This document shows positions 42,872 through 52,102 of a stretch of DNA of 64,000 nucleotides, one piece after another; position 1 is the stretch's first letter; each line of letters starts with the position of its first letter. Location of the stretch: assembly GCA_902776985.1 (NCBI GenBank), contig CACYSD010000027.1:1-64000 (forward strand). The letters are read 5' to 3'. The notes beneath the pieces were generated by a model. It saw only the letters and a list, made by a program, of their open reading frames with translations, made no database searches and was not told the origin of the DNA. Origin of the DNA: UBA3839 sp902776985 (GTDB lineage: Bacteria; Bacteroidota; Bacteroidia; Bacteroidales; Bacteroidaceae). Made by a program: the position numbers and the translations under genes.

Positions 42872-45467
42872 CGTTCCTGGCAACTGGCAGCTGCAAGGTT
42901 TCGGAAAACCCATCTATGTCAATATGCAGTATCCGTTCCATCGCGACCGCCCTAGTGTGACGGGAGAACCTGCGAAGGACTGGTATGCCTATGACCACCG
43001 AAACCCTGTTGGTTCGTATGTGACCTTCTTCGATGTCACGAAAGAGATGCTCACGAATAACCTGATTCTACATTTCGGTGGTGTTCATTCCGCAATGTAC
43101 GTATGGGTGAACGGTCAGAAGGTGGGCTATAGTCAGAACTCGATGTCGCCTGCTGAGTTCGATGTTACAAAATTTCTACGTGAAGGGCGCAACAAATTGG
43201 CTGTTGAGGTCTATCGCTGGAGCGACGGTTCGTATCTGGAATGTCAGGACATGTGGCGGCTGTCCGGCATCTTCCGCGAGGTGCAACTCTGGGTGCGTCC
43301 TCTGGTTCATATCACTGATTATAAGGTTGAAGCAGTGCCTAATCAGGACTTCTCAAAGTTCACCGTCAAAGCCAGGATTTCTGTCTGCAACACTGGAAGG
43401 AAGACTGCTAAGAATATTCTGGCAGAACTGACGATTGCCTGTCCTGAACTCCACGGTGCCAACACCAATCGCAGCTCTTATTGTGTTACAAACCGTCTTA
43501 TTCCAAAACTTCGTTCAGGTGATACGATAAACGTCGAACTCTGTTTCCCCTACAAGAGCGCCCCACGCCTATGGTCGGCTGAAAAGCCATGGCTCTATCC
43601 ATATTCAGTGGAGCTGCATGGGATGAAAGACTGTAAAGACGATGAGGTGTTTGAAAACCACTTCGGCGTTAAGCGTGTGGAATGTGTGGGCGAAGTTTTC
43701 AAGATTAACGGCAAAAACGTGAAGCTGCGAGGCGTGAACCGCCACGACCACCACCCTGTTACCGGTCGCTATGTGGACGATGCAACTTATGAACTTGACC
43801 TCAGCCTGATGAAGCAGGCAAACATCAACTTCCTGCGCACAAGCCATTATCCCGACCGCGAATATTTATATGAACTCTGCGACCGCTGGGGAATGTATGT
43901 GATGGACGAAGCTAACCAGGAGAGTCACGGATATGGTTATGCCAACCACGAGCTGGGTGAAGACCCTGATTGGAAGGATGCCCATGTGGACCGAGCCATA
44001 AGCCTTGTGCAACGCGACAAGAACCACCCCTGTGTCATCCTGTGGAGTTTGGGCAATGAAGGTGCCGTAGGGCCGAACATGAAGGCGATGCACGACGCCG
44101 TGGTTGATCTCGACACCATAGCCCTACCCTTCTGCGACACAGACCGCAGCCAATCCGCCATCTACGATGACGGTTATCTGCCGCCCGATAAACTTAGAAC
44201 GGAGGCGCGCCGAATCACCAACCGTCCGTTCATGATGCGCGAATATGCTCATGCCATGGGCAACTCTGTAGGCAACCTACAGGAGTACTGGGATGTTATC
44301 TATGCTGACTCCAGCATCTGTGGTGCTGCTATCTGGGACTGGGTGGATCAGGGGTTAACTCTTCACTCTTCATTCTTATATGGTGGCGATTTCGGCGACA
44401 AGCCCAACGACGGTGAATTCTGTATAAACGGACTCATTGCACCAGACCGCAAGCCTCATCCCCACTACTATGAGGTACAGCATGTCTATCAGCCCTTGCA
44501 GTTCGTCAGAGAAACCGATGGCCGTATTAGCATCATCAACCGTGATTGCTTCACCGACCCAAGCGAGTACGAAATCACCTATGATACCGTGCGTTATGAG
44601 AGCGAGACCTTGTTCAATGTTTCTGCTCGTCTGAAAGAAGACAAGCCTTGGGTAAAGAAAGGCTTTGCAGTGGCAAGCGAGCAGTTCGTCCTCACTCCCT
44701 ACACTTTCCCTCAGCCATCAAACATCAAACGTAAAACATCAGCCATCAAACATCAGCCATCAAACATCAGAGTTGACGGCAACAACCTCACATCATGGAT
44801 AGTAGATGGAAAGGAAATGCTCGTATCTCCTCTTGAACCCTACTTCTGGAAGCCCGAGAACGACAACCAGCATGCCGCCCGTTTCGCAGAGCGCACGGCC
44901 GTCTGGAAGGAAGTTACTGATGTTACAGTGAAATACACCGCTGTCGACGAACGCACTATTCTGGTGGAGATGGACTACCAGCCATCAGGTGAAGAAAAAC
45001 CAATAATGCCAAAGATTGGTATACGCATGCGTATACCTGCTGACTTCACCAATATAGAATACTATGGTCGCGGTCCTTGGGAGAACTACCCCGACCGCAA
45101 ACGAAGTGCCTTCATCGGGCATTACCAAATGCCGCTCTCTGAATTCGAAACTGAATACATTCATCCGCAGGACAACGGCTGTCGCACAGATGTACGTTGG
45201 TTCAACATCTCTAACGGTCAACGCTCCCTCCGCATCAAGGGCTGTCAGCCTCTCTGCATACGCGCTTGGGATTACGGCGAGGAAGACCTGACATCAGCTA
45301 AGCATCCTAACGAAATAAACCGTGGACGCTTCGTCAATCTGAACATCGACTTAAACGTCCACGGTGTAGGGGGTATTGATACTTGGGGGCAGCGCACATT
45401 ACCTCAATACACTATCGATGGCAACAAGCCCTACCACTTTGCGTTTATAATTTCTCACTCCAGATAG
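42765..45467 (+). CDS. GH2 beta-galactosidase, frameshifted from its signal peptide
   Basis: The open frame gives 900 residues, but about the first 33 are out-of-frame sequence; true GH2 sequence resumes at INVPGNWQLQG. Sugar-binding, immunoglobulin-like and TIM-barrel domains follow. The acid/base Glu is in LGNEG (codon 44058) and the nucleophile Glu is in REYAHAMGN (codon 44241), both intact. It should cleave terminal beta-galactosides. Because of the 38-bp deletion upstream, an exported product is not expected; any product from an internal start would stay in the cytoplasm. Two 7-bp tandem tracts lie inside it (44358-44378 and 44716-44771). The 3' end overlaps speA by 13 bp, convergently. 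Confidence 0.85.
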   Translation: MTGRTHTYWESTNCRITPLYNCLRNGRSVRRLCKINVPGNWQLQGFGKPIYVNMQYPFHRDRPSVTGEPAKDWYAYDHRNPVGSYVTFFDVTKEMLTNNLILHFGGVHSAMYVWVNGQKVGYSQNSMSPAEFDVTKFLREGRNKLAVEVYRWSDGSYLECQDMWRLSGIFREVQLWVRPLVHITDYKVEAVPNQDFSKFTVKARISVCNTGRKTAKNILAELTIACPELHGANTNRSSYCVTNRLIPKLRSGDTINVELCFPYKSAPRLWSAEKPWLYPYSVELHGMKDCKDDEVFENHFGVKRVECVGEVFKINGKNVKLRGVNRHDHHPVTGRYVDDATYELDLSLMKQANINFLRTSHYPDREYLYELCDRWGMYVMDEANQESHGYGYANHELGEDPDWKDAHVDRAISLVQRDKNHPCVILWSLGNEGAVGPNMKAMHDAVVDLDTIALPFCDTDRSQSAIYDDGYLPPDKLRTEARRITNRPFMMREYAHAMGNSVGNLQEYWDVIYADSSICGAAIWDWVDQGLTLHSSFLYGGDFGDKPNDGEFCINGLIAPDRKPHPHYYEVQHVYQPLQFVRETDGRISIINRDCFTDPSEYEITYDTVRYESETLFNVSARLKEDKPWVKKGFAVASEQFVLTPYTFPQPSNIKRKTSAIKHQPSNIRVDGNNLTSWIVDGKEMLVSPLEPYFWKPENDNQHAARFAERTAVWKEVTDVTVKYTAVDERTILVEMDYQPSGEEKPIMPKIGIRMRIPADFTNIEYYGRGPWENYPDRKRSAFIGHYQMPLSEFETEYIHPQDNGCRTDVRWFNISNGQRSLRIKGCQPLCIRAWDYGEEDLTSAKHPNEINRGRFVNLNIDLNVHGVGGIDTWGQRTLPQYTIDGNKPYHFAFIISHSR
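44716..44771. repeat. Heptamer tract inside the GH2 gene
   Basis: Eight perfect 7-bp units: CATCAAA, CATCAAA, CGTAAAA, CATCAGC, CATCAAA, CATCAGC, CATCAAA, CATCAGA. It encodes a roughly 7-residue repeat (SNIKRKT, SAIKHQP, SNIR) in an interdomain position. A smaller tract, ACTCTTC ACTCTTC ATTCTTA, lies at 44358-44378. Confidence 0.85.
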
Positions 45468-47347
45468 GTATATCCGTAGAGACCGGAGCGGTAGGTGGAG
45501 AGGAATTCCTTGCCTTCCTCAAGGGAGATTTTGCCTTCCTTGACTGACTGCTTTGCCCAGACTTCGAGGCGGCGTACCATCTGCTTGGGATTGTACTGAA
45601 CGAAGGAAAGCACGTCGGCAACGGTCTCTCCGTCAACTATTTTGTCTATCTTGTAGCCCTTGTCGTCCACTGTGATGTGAACAGCATTGACATCGCCAAA
45701 GAGATTGTGCATATCGCCGAGTATCTCCTGATATGCTCCCACGAGGAACACACCGATGTAGTAGGGTTCCTTGGGTTTTAGGTTGTGAAGAGGGAGTATG
45801 TGGGAGACGGTCTGGTGAGTGACAAAGCTTGACAGCTTGCCGTCGCTGTCGCAGGTGATATCTTGAAGGGTGGCGAGTCGTGAGGGTTTCTCCTCAAGAC
45901 GATGGATTGGCATGATGGGGAAGAGCTGGTCGATGGCCCAAGCGTCGGGGAGTGAGTGAAAGATGGAGAAATTGCAGAAATACTTGTCGGCAAGTAGTTT
46001 GTCGAGCGTACGTAGTTCCTCCGGTGCATGTTTCATGGTGTGCACATGGGTGTTTATCTCGTGAGCCACAGCCCAGAACATCCGCTCAACTTCGGCACGG
46101 GTGCGAAGGTCGAGCATGCCGTGGTCGAAGAGGCCAAGGGCTTCCTCGCGTATCTGCTGCGCATCGTGCCAGTCCTCGAGCATGGAGCGGGAGGAGAGAT
46201 TGTCCCAGATCTCGTATAGGTCTTTGGCAAGTGGGTGGTCGGTCTCCTTCACCTCGAACTCCTCCGGCATGACAGGCAGTTCGACTGTGCCCAGCACTTC
46301 CATGATGAGCACCGCATGGTGAGCTGCCAGGGAGCGTCCGCCTTCGGTGATAAGATTGGGCTGAGAAACGTCGTTGTTCTTGGCTGCCTCAACGAAGGTA
46401 TAGACGCAGTTGTTGACATATTCCTGAATGCTGTAGTTGACACTGCTCTCGCTGTTGGCAGAGCGTGAACCGTCGTAGTCCACTCCAAGTCCGCCACCGC
46501 AATCCACGAATTCTACTCCGAATCCCATCTTACAGAGTTGCACGTAGAACTGGCTGGCTTCGCGCAGCGCATTCTGAATACGGCGTATCTTAGTGATCTG
46601 ACTGCCTATGTGGAAATGGATCAGACGCAGGCAGTCCTTCATGTTGTTCTTCTCTATGTAGTCGAGGGCGGTAAGGAGTTCACCACAGGTAAGTCCGAAT
46701 TTTGAGGCGTCACCACCGCTTTCCTCCCATTTGCCGCTGCCGCTTGCCGCCAACTTGATGCGAATGCCGATGTTGGGACGTACGTTGAGTTTCTTTGAAA
46801 CCTGCATGATGGTTTCCAGCTCGTTGAGTTTCTCGACAACGACAAACACTCGCTTACCCATCTTCTGGGCAAGCAGGGCGAGTTCGATGTAAGACTGGTC
46901 TTTGTAGCCGTTACAGATGATGAGCGAATCGCTCTCCATGTTCATGGCAAGCACGGCATGCAGCTCTGGTTTGCTGCCTGCTTCCAGTCCGAGATTGTAT
47001 TTCTTTCCGTGGCTGATGACTTCCTCTACGACAGGTGAGATTTGGTTTACCTTGATGGGGTAGATGATGAAGTTCTCTGCCGTGTAGCCATATTCCTTGG
47101 AGGCATTGCGAAAGCAGGTGGCGGTTTTCTCAATACGGCTGTCAATGATGTCGGGGAAACGTACCAGAACCGGTGCGGCGACATCGCGCAGCGAGAGTTC
47201 GTCCATCACTTCCTTAAGGTCGACTTCCACACCGTTCTTCATGGGTGTGGCAACCACATTGCCCTTGTCGTTTACATGGAAAAAATTAACACCCCAGCCC
47301 TCAATGCTATAGAGTTCGCTGGAATCTTCTAAGCGCCATTTTCTCAT
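45455..47347 (-). CDS. speA: Biosynthetic arginine decarboxylase
   Basis: 630 residues, the usual length. The PLP lysine is in YPIKVNQ (Lys99). The barrel and substrate region includes LGLEAGSKPEL, FVDCGGGLGVDYDG and LITEGGRSLAAHHAV. It makes agmatine from arginine in spermidine synthesis. It is the last gene of the leftward run topA-aroK-speA. Part of a diverged copy lies at 40520-40787. Its 3' end overlaps the GH2 gene, placing it at the edge of the variable island. Confidence 0.96.
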   Translation of the reverse strand: MRKWRLEDSSELYSIEGWGVNFFHVNDKGNVVATPMKNGVEVDLKEVMDELSLRDVAAPVLVRFPDIIDSRIEKTATCFRNASKEYGYTAENFIIYPIKVNQISPVVEEVISHGKKYNLGLEAGSKPELHAVLAMNMESDSLIICNGYKDQSYIELALLAQKMGKRVFVVVEKLNELETIMQVSKKLNVRPNIGIRIKLAASGSGKWEESGGDASKFGLTCGELLTALDYIEKNNMKDCLRLIHFHIGSQITKIRRIQNALREASQFYVQLCKMGFGVEFVDCGGGLGVDYDGSRSANSESSVNYSIQEYVNNCVYTFVEAAKNNDVSQPNLITEGGRSLAAHHAVLIMEVLGTVELPVMPEEFEVKETDHPLAKDLYEIWDNLSSRSMLEDWHDAQQIREEALGLFDHGMLDLRTRAEVERMFWAVAHEINTHVHTMKHAPEELRTLDKLLADKYFCNFSIFHSLPDAWAIDQLFPIMPIHRLEEKPSRLATLQDITCDSDGKLSSFVTHQTVSHILPLHNLKPKEPYYIGVFLVGAYQEILGDMHNLFGDVNAVHITVDDKGYKIDKIVDGETVADVLSFVQYNPKQMVRRLEVWAKQSVKEGKISLEEGKEFLSTYRSGLYGYTYLE

Positions 47348-47378
47348 TCGTTCTGCAGATTAGAGATGATGATTGGGA

Positions 47379-47903
47379 TTATTTAGTTATTTCTGCAATT
47401 TGATCTACGTATGCCTGTATCTGTTCCTTGGTGTGGATGACATCAATATCGACGATATGCTTTGCCTTCTGGTAGAACGGTTCTCGCTGGGGCAGTGATG
47501 TCTTGATGTACTCCAGTACCTCCTCCGGTGATTTGCCGTCGAGCAGCGGACGTTGCGACTTCGCCATAAGCAGGTGGGCATGAAGCACTTCGGGAGAGGC
47601 GTTGAGATAGACTGTCTCTGCCATGGAATTCATATAGTCGATATTGTCGAAAAAGCAGGGAGTGCCTCCACCGCAACTGATGACAACATTCTCAAATTCG
47701 ACTACTTCGTGGAGCATACGCCGTTCGATGTCGCGAAAGCCTGCTTCACCCATCTCAGCGAAAATCTGGGGAATCTTCTTCCGGAAACGGTCTTCTATGT
47801 ACCAGTCCAGATCGTAGAAATCCAGTTTCATGCTACGAGCCAGGTTTCTGCCGATGGTGGTTTTGCCGGCACCCATATAGCCGATTATGATTATTCGCTG
47901 CAT
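47379..47903 (-). CDS. aroK: Shikimate kinase
   Basis: 174 residues. The P-loop GYMGAGKTT is at residues 8-16, DLDWYIE carries the shikimate/Mg aspartate, FRDIERRML follows and CGGG is the shikimate-binding glycine motif. It phosphorylates shikimate in aromatic amino-acid synthesis. It lies 2 bp after topA and about 30 bp before speA, in one leftward transcript. The gap to speA contains no promoter box. Confidence 0.95.
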   Translation of the reverse strand: MQRIIIIGYMGAGKTTIGRNLARSMKLDFYDLDWYIEDRFRKKIPQIFAEMGEAGFRDIERRMLHEVVEFENVVISCGGGTPCFFDNIDYMNSMAETVYLNASPEVLHAHLLMAKSQRPLLDGKSPEEVLEYIKTSLPQREPFYQKAKHIVDIDVIHTKEQIQAYVDQIAEITK

Positions 47904-47905
47904 GG

Positions 47906-50224
47906 CTATTTCTTTTTGCGGTCAACCTGTTTGTTGATAATCTCCATGCATTGTTGCAGAGTCAATGCCATTGGGTCACCTGCAGACTTTGGCAGACGGT
48001 AGTTGTCGCCTTTGTAGCAGAGATATGCTCCGTAACGACCGTTAAGAATCTCGAGTTCCGGCTCTTCGGGGAATGAACGAAGGTGCTTTTCTGCCTCACT
48101 CTTGCGTTTTTCCTCGATGAGTTCGATGGCATCGTCCAATGTCAATGCCAGGGGATCTTTGTCCTTGGGGATAGATACGAATTTCTTGTTATGCAGCACG
48201 TATGGACCGAAACGGCCGGTTCCAACGGTAACTTCTCCCTTCTCGTAAGTGCCGAGGGTTCGTGGCAAGCGGAAGAGTTCGAGTGCCTCCTCGAGTGTGA
48301 TGGTCTGGATGCTCTGTCCTTTCTGGAGCTGCGCGAAACGTGGCTTTTCTGTCTCGCTTGCCACACCAATCTGTACCATAGGTCCGAAACGACCGATTTT
48401 TACTGTCACTTCCTTTCCTGTCTGGGGTTCTACTCCGAGCACTCTCTCCCCTACTTTATGCTCCATCTTCTGGCTCATCACCTCATCAATCTGAGGTTCC
48501 AGCTCTTCGTAGAAATTAGCCATGCTCTTCTGCCAGTCCACCTTGCCTTCAGCAATGTCATCGAAATCCTTTTCAACATTAGCAGTGAAATTATAGTCAA
48601 TCACATTCGGGAAATTCTGAACAAGGAAGTCGTTGACCACTGTACCCGTGTCGGTAGGAACAAGCTTGTTCTTTTCGTTTCCTACGATTTCTTTCTTCAC
48701 GCTTTCCTTGATAGCCTTGCCATGGTTCATGGTCAAGAGTGTGTACTTGCGTTCTACACCTTTAATGTCAGCCTTCTCAACATAATTACGCTGCTGGATG
48801 GTTGAGATTGTAGGTGCATAGGTTGACGGACGTCCTATGCCAAGTTCCTCGAGACGGTGTACCAGAGACGCTTCGGTAAAGCGCAAAGGACGTTGTGAGA
48901 AACGCTCTGTGGCGGTAATGTTCTTGTATGAAAGAACCTCACCGACAGTCAGCTTGGCATCTATAGTGTTTTCAGTATCTTCATCGCCGGACTCATCATT
49001 GGATGATTCACGATAGACTCTCAAGAAACCGTCGAACGTTACAACCTCAGCGGTAGCAATAAACTGCATTTCATCGTTGCTTTCGCCTTCCGGTTGCAGG
49101 GTAATGGTTGTCTTCTCCAGCTCAGCATCCGACATCTGTGATGCAATAGTGCGTTTCCAGATGAGATCGTAGAGACGTTTCTCTGGGCCAGAGCCGCTGA
49201 TTTCGTGCTGGCTCATGTAGGTTGGACGGATGGCTTCGTGTGCCTCCTGCGCTCCCTTGGAGTGGGTCTGGTATTGACGGCGCTTAGAGTATTCCTTGCC
49301 CAGATTGGCAACAATCTCTTCTTTGCTCGAATTGAGGCAGAGCGTAGACAGATTCACAGAGTCGGTACGCATGTAGGTTATAAGTCCGGATTCGTAGAGA
49401 CGCTGGGCTACCGACATGGTTTGTGCTACTGTGAATCCGAGCTTGCGAGCTGCCTCCTGCTGAAGGGTTGAGGTTGTGAAAGGTGGTGCAGGAACACGAT
49501 GCATGGGTTTCTTGCTGATGTCGTTGATGACAAATTGCTTTTCCTTCAAGGCCTCAAGCAGTTTCTGTGATTCTTCAACTGTGGCAAAGCGCTGTGGGTT
49601 TTCCGCCTTGAGGATTTCACCGTTTTCTGTGGTGAATTCCGCTGCAACCCTGAACCAGCTGTCCTCCTTGAATTTCTCAATTTCGCGTTCACGCTCTACA
49701 ATCAGACGCACTGCCACACTTTGCACACGTCCTGCAGAGAGCGACGGACGCAGTTTCTTCCACAACACCGGAGAGAGTTTGAATCCCACGATGCGGTCAA
49801 GCACACGGCGTGCCTGCTGTGCATTTACCAAATTGAGGTCTATATGACGAGGTTTCTTGATAGCGTCGAGAATCGCAGTCTTTGTGATTTCATGGAACAC
49901 AATACGCTTGGTCTGTTCCACACTTAATCCCAGCACCTGTGCAAGATGCCAGGAGATAGCTTCTCCTTCACGGTCTTCATCGCTTGCGAGCCACACACAG
50001 TCAGCTTTCTTCGCTGCTGTCTTCAGGCTTTTAACCAATTCTGCCTTCTCTGTAGGTATCTCGTATTGAGGAGTGAAGTCATCAAGATTAACACTGAAAA
50101 CGTGTTTTTTCAAGTCACGGATATGACCATAGCTTGACAAGACCTTATAGTCGCTCCCCAAGAATTTCTCTAATGTCTTTGCTTTGGCTGGTGACTCAAC
50201 TATCACCAAGTTCTTTTGCGCCAT
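47906..50224 (-). CDS. topA: DNA topoisomerase I
   Basis: 772 residues. The Toprim domain opens with NLVIVESPAKAKTLEKFLG and has the acidic cluster DEDREGE (82-88). The catalytic tyrosine is Tyr284 in LITYMRTDS. Instead of zinc-finger cysteines, the C-terminus carries three topoisomerase C-terminal repeats (KIGRFGPMVQIG, VGTGRFGPYVLHN, NGRYGAYLCYKG). It relaxes negative supercoils. It is the first gene of the topA-aroK-speA transcript, with a promoter box at 50268. Confidence 0.96.
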   Translation of the reverse strand: MAQKNLVIVESPAKAKTLEKFLGSDYKVLSSYGHIRDLKKHVFSVNLDDFTPQYEIPTEKAELVKSLKTAAKKADCVWLASDEDREGEAISWHLAQVLGLSVEQTKRIVFHEITKTAILDAIKKPRHIDLNLVNAQQARRVLDRIVGFKLSPVLWKKLRPSLSAGRVQSVAVRLIVEREREIEKFKEDSWFRVAAEFTTENGEILKAENPQRFATVEESQKLLEALKEKQFVINDISKKPMHRVPAPPFTTSTLQQEAARKLGFTVAQTMSVAQRLYESGLITYMRTDSVNLSTLCLNSSKEEIVANLGKEYSKRRQYQTHSKGAQEAHEAIRPTYMSQHEISGSGPEKRLYDLIWKRTIASQMSDAELEKTTITLQPEGESNDEMQFIATAEVVTFDGFLRVYRESSNDESGDEDTENTIDAKLTVGEVLSYKNITATERFSQRPLRFTEASLVHRLEELGIGRPSTYAPTISTIQQRNYVEKADIKGVERKYTLLTMNHGKAIKESVKKEIVGNEKNKLVPTDTGTVVNDFLVQNFPNVIDYNFTANVEKDFDDIAEGKVDWQKSMANFYEELEPQIDEVMSQKMEHKVGERVLGVEPQTGKEVTVKIGRFGPMVQIGVASETEKPRFAQLQKGQSIQTITLEEALELFRLPRTLGTYEKGEVTVGTGRFGPYVLHNKKFVSIPKDKDPLALTLDDAIELIEEKRKSEAEKHLRSFPEEPELEILNGRYGAYLCYKGDNYRLPKSAGDPMALTLQQCMEIINKQVDRKKK

Positions 50225-50267
50225 GATTTTGTAATTGTTTTTTATGCCAATTTTTCGAATTTGGCTG

Positions 50268-50275
50268 CAAAATTA
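50268..50275 (-). promoter_or_regulatory. -7 box TAATTTTG (minus strand)
   Basis: CAAAATTA on the plus strand, 44 bp upstream of topA and just after the fhs terminator. Confidence 0.65.
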
Positions 50276-50276
50276 T

Positions 50277-50319
50277 TAAAAAAACAGATTCCAACCTATA
50301 TATTAAGGTGAGAATCTGT
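50277..50319 (-). terminator. Terminator of fhs
   Basis: ACAGATTC (50284-50291) and GAATCTGT (50312-50319), with an inner ACCT/AGGT pairing. On the minus strand a run of T residues follows. Confidence 0.85.
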
Positions 50320-50350
50320 CATTTTAAATGATTTTTAAGGTTTTTCGCTC

Positions 50351-52036
50351 TTATGACAAACCTTCTATTTCGCCGTTGATGATATCGATTCTTTCTGCCT
50401 GAGGAGAACGTGGCAAACCTGGCATACGCATGATGTCACCGGCTATTGCAACCACCATTTCAGCACCGCAGTTGAATACAAGGTCACGTATGTGGATGTT
50501 GAAATCCGACGGGCATCCGTAAAGTGTGGCATCCGCAGAGAACGAATACTGCGTTTTGGCAATACATACCGGGAAATTCTCAATATCCTTTGCAAGAGGA
50601 GCAAGGGTTGTGCTCAAGAGAGCCAGCTTCTTCGTTGCGGCAGCACCGAACGTGATGGACGATGCACCATAGATCTTGCGGCAAACATTCTCGATTTTCT
50701 GCTGGATTGGATCGCTGTCCTCATAGCAGAAGTGCATTGGTGAGGATGGTTGCTTTTCTATCGATTCCACTACAAGATTTGCAAGTTCTACAGCTCCTGT
50801 TCCACCTTCGTTGAATGCGTTGTTGATAGCAAAACCAACACCGATTTCCTTGCAGTGATTACGAACCATCTCAAGCTCCTCGTCTGTGTCGGTTGCGAAT
50901 CGGTTGAATGCGACAACCACGGTTTGTCCGTATGACTGCAGATTGCGGATGTGACGATCCAGATTAGCAAAGCCTTTCTGCAAACCCTCTGCATTTGGCT
51001 GCTTGATATCCTCTATCGCTACTCCACCGTGCATCTTAAGACCCTGGGTAGTGGCAACAATCACGGTGAGTGCCGGTTGCAATCCTGCCTTGCGACATTT
51101 GATATCGTAGAATTTTTCTGCACCGAGGTCGGCACCGAATCCTGCTTCCGTAACAACATAGTCAGCGTATGTCATAGCCAGTTTGGTTGACAGGATGGAT
51201 GAACATCCGTGTGCTATGTTTGCGAACGGACCTCCGTGAACAAGTGCGGGAGTCTGCTCGGTGGTCTGAACAAGGTTTGGATGAAGTGCGTCTTTCAGCA
51301 ACACGCAGATGGCTCCTGCTACACCCATGTCTTTCACACAGAATGGTTTTCCATCGATAGTAACACCCAAAAGTATATTCTCGATACGACGACGCAGGTC
51401 ATTCTGGCTTGTCGAAAGACAGAGAATTGCCATGATTTCAGATGCGGGAGTGATATCGAAACCGCTTTCCATCGTAACTCCGTCGCTCTTTGCACCTAGT
51501 CCGGTAACGATGTAACGAAGGTTACGGTCGTTGATGTCGAGCACTCGCTTCCAGAGAATCTCTCTAAGCGCAAACCCGTCATTACGGTGCTGGTAGATAT
51601 AGTTGTCCAACAGGGCACTGATCATATTGTGAGCGGATGTGATGGCGTGGAAGTCACCTGTGAAGTGCAGGTTGATTTTATCCATTGGAAGAACCTGTGC
51701 ATAGCCTCCTCCTGCAGCACCGCCCTTCATTCCGAAGCAAGGACCGAGAGAGGGTTCACGCAGGGCAACAATGGCTTTCTTGCCGATTTTCTCCATTCCC
51801 AATGCCAGTCCGATGCTGACTGTAGTTTTTCCAATACCAGCCTTGGTTGGGGTGATAGCGGTGACAAGGATGAGCTTGCTTTTCGCAACCTTATTCTCGT
51901 CAATAAGACTCTCCGGGATTTTGGCTATGTTCTTGCCGTATTGCTCAAGAGCCTCCTGAGGAATTTGTAATTTGTCTGCGATGGTTCCGATTGGAGCAAG
52001 CTTACACTCGCGGGCAATTTGGATGTCAGTTTTCAT
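50351..52036 (-). CDS. fhs: Formate-tetrahydrofolate ligase
   Basis: 561 residues, full length for the family. The P-loop region reads TPTKAGIGKTTVSIGLA, followed by ALREPSLGPCFGMKGGAAGGGYAQV, the folate/formate-binding signature. It makes 10-formyl-THF from formate, THF and ATP, feeding purine and fMet synthesis. It is monocistronic, with a promoter box at 52075 and a terminator near 50300. purL, another folate/purine-linked gene, is in the same window but unlinked. Confidence 0.96.
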   Translation of the reverse strand: MKTDIQIARECKLAPIGTIADKLQIPQEALEQYGKNIAKIPESLIDENKVAKSKLILVTAITPTKAGIGKTTVSIGLALGMEKIGKKAIVALREPSLGPCFGMKGGAAGGGYAQVLPMDKINLHFTGDFHAITSAHNMISALLDNYIYQHRNDGFALREILWKRVLDINDRNLRYIVTGLGAKSDGVTMESGFDITPASEIMAILCLSTSQNDLRRRIENILLGVTIDGKPFCVKDMGVAGAICVLLKDALHPNLVQTTEQTPALVHGGPFANIAHGCSSILSTKLAMTYADYVVTEAGFGADLGAEKFYDIKCRKAGLQPALTVIVATTQGLKMHGGVAIEDIKQPNAEGLQKGFANLDRHIRNLQSYGQTVVVAFNRFATDTDEELEMVRNHCKEIGVGFAINNAFNEGGTGAVELANLVVESIEKQPSSPMHFCYEDSDPIQQKIENVCRKIYGASSITFGAAATKKLALLSTTLAPLAKDIENFPVCIAKTQYSFSADATLYGCPSDFNIHIRDLVFNCGAEMVVAIAGDIMRMPGLPRSPQAERIDIINGEIEGLS

Positions 52037-52074
52037 TTTTTTCTGATAAATTGATAGTAAGTTGATTTTCTTTG

Positions 52075-52082
52075 CAAATATA
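52075..52082 (-). promoter_or_regulatory. -7 box TATATTTG (minus strand)
   Basis: CAAATATA on the plus strand, 39 bp upstream of fhs. Confidence 0.65.
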
Positions 52083-52102
52083 CGAAAAATTATACGAATC
52101 CT

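Noticed and set aside
35274..45467. Classical polysaccharide utilisation locus
   Set aside because: No SusC, SusD or hybrid two-component gene is present; only glycosidases and an ECF factor.
50225..50350. Folate or other riboswitch near fhs/topA
   Set aside because: Only a terminator hairpin and a promoter box are visible.
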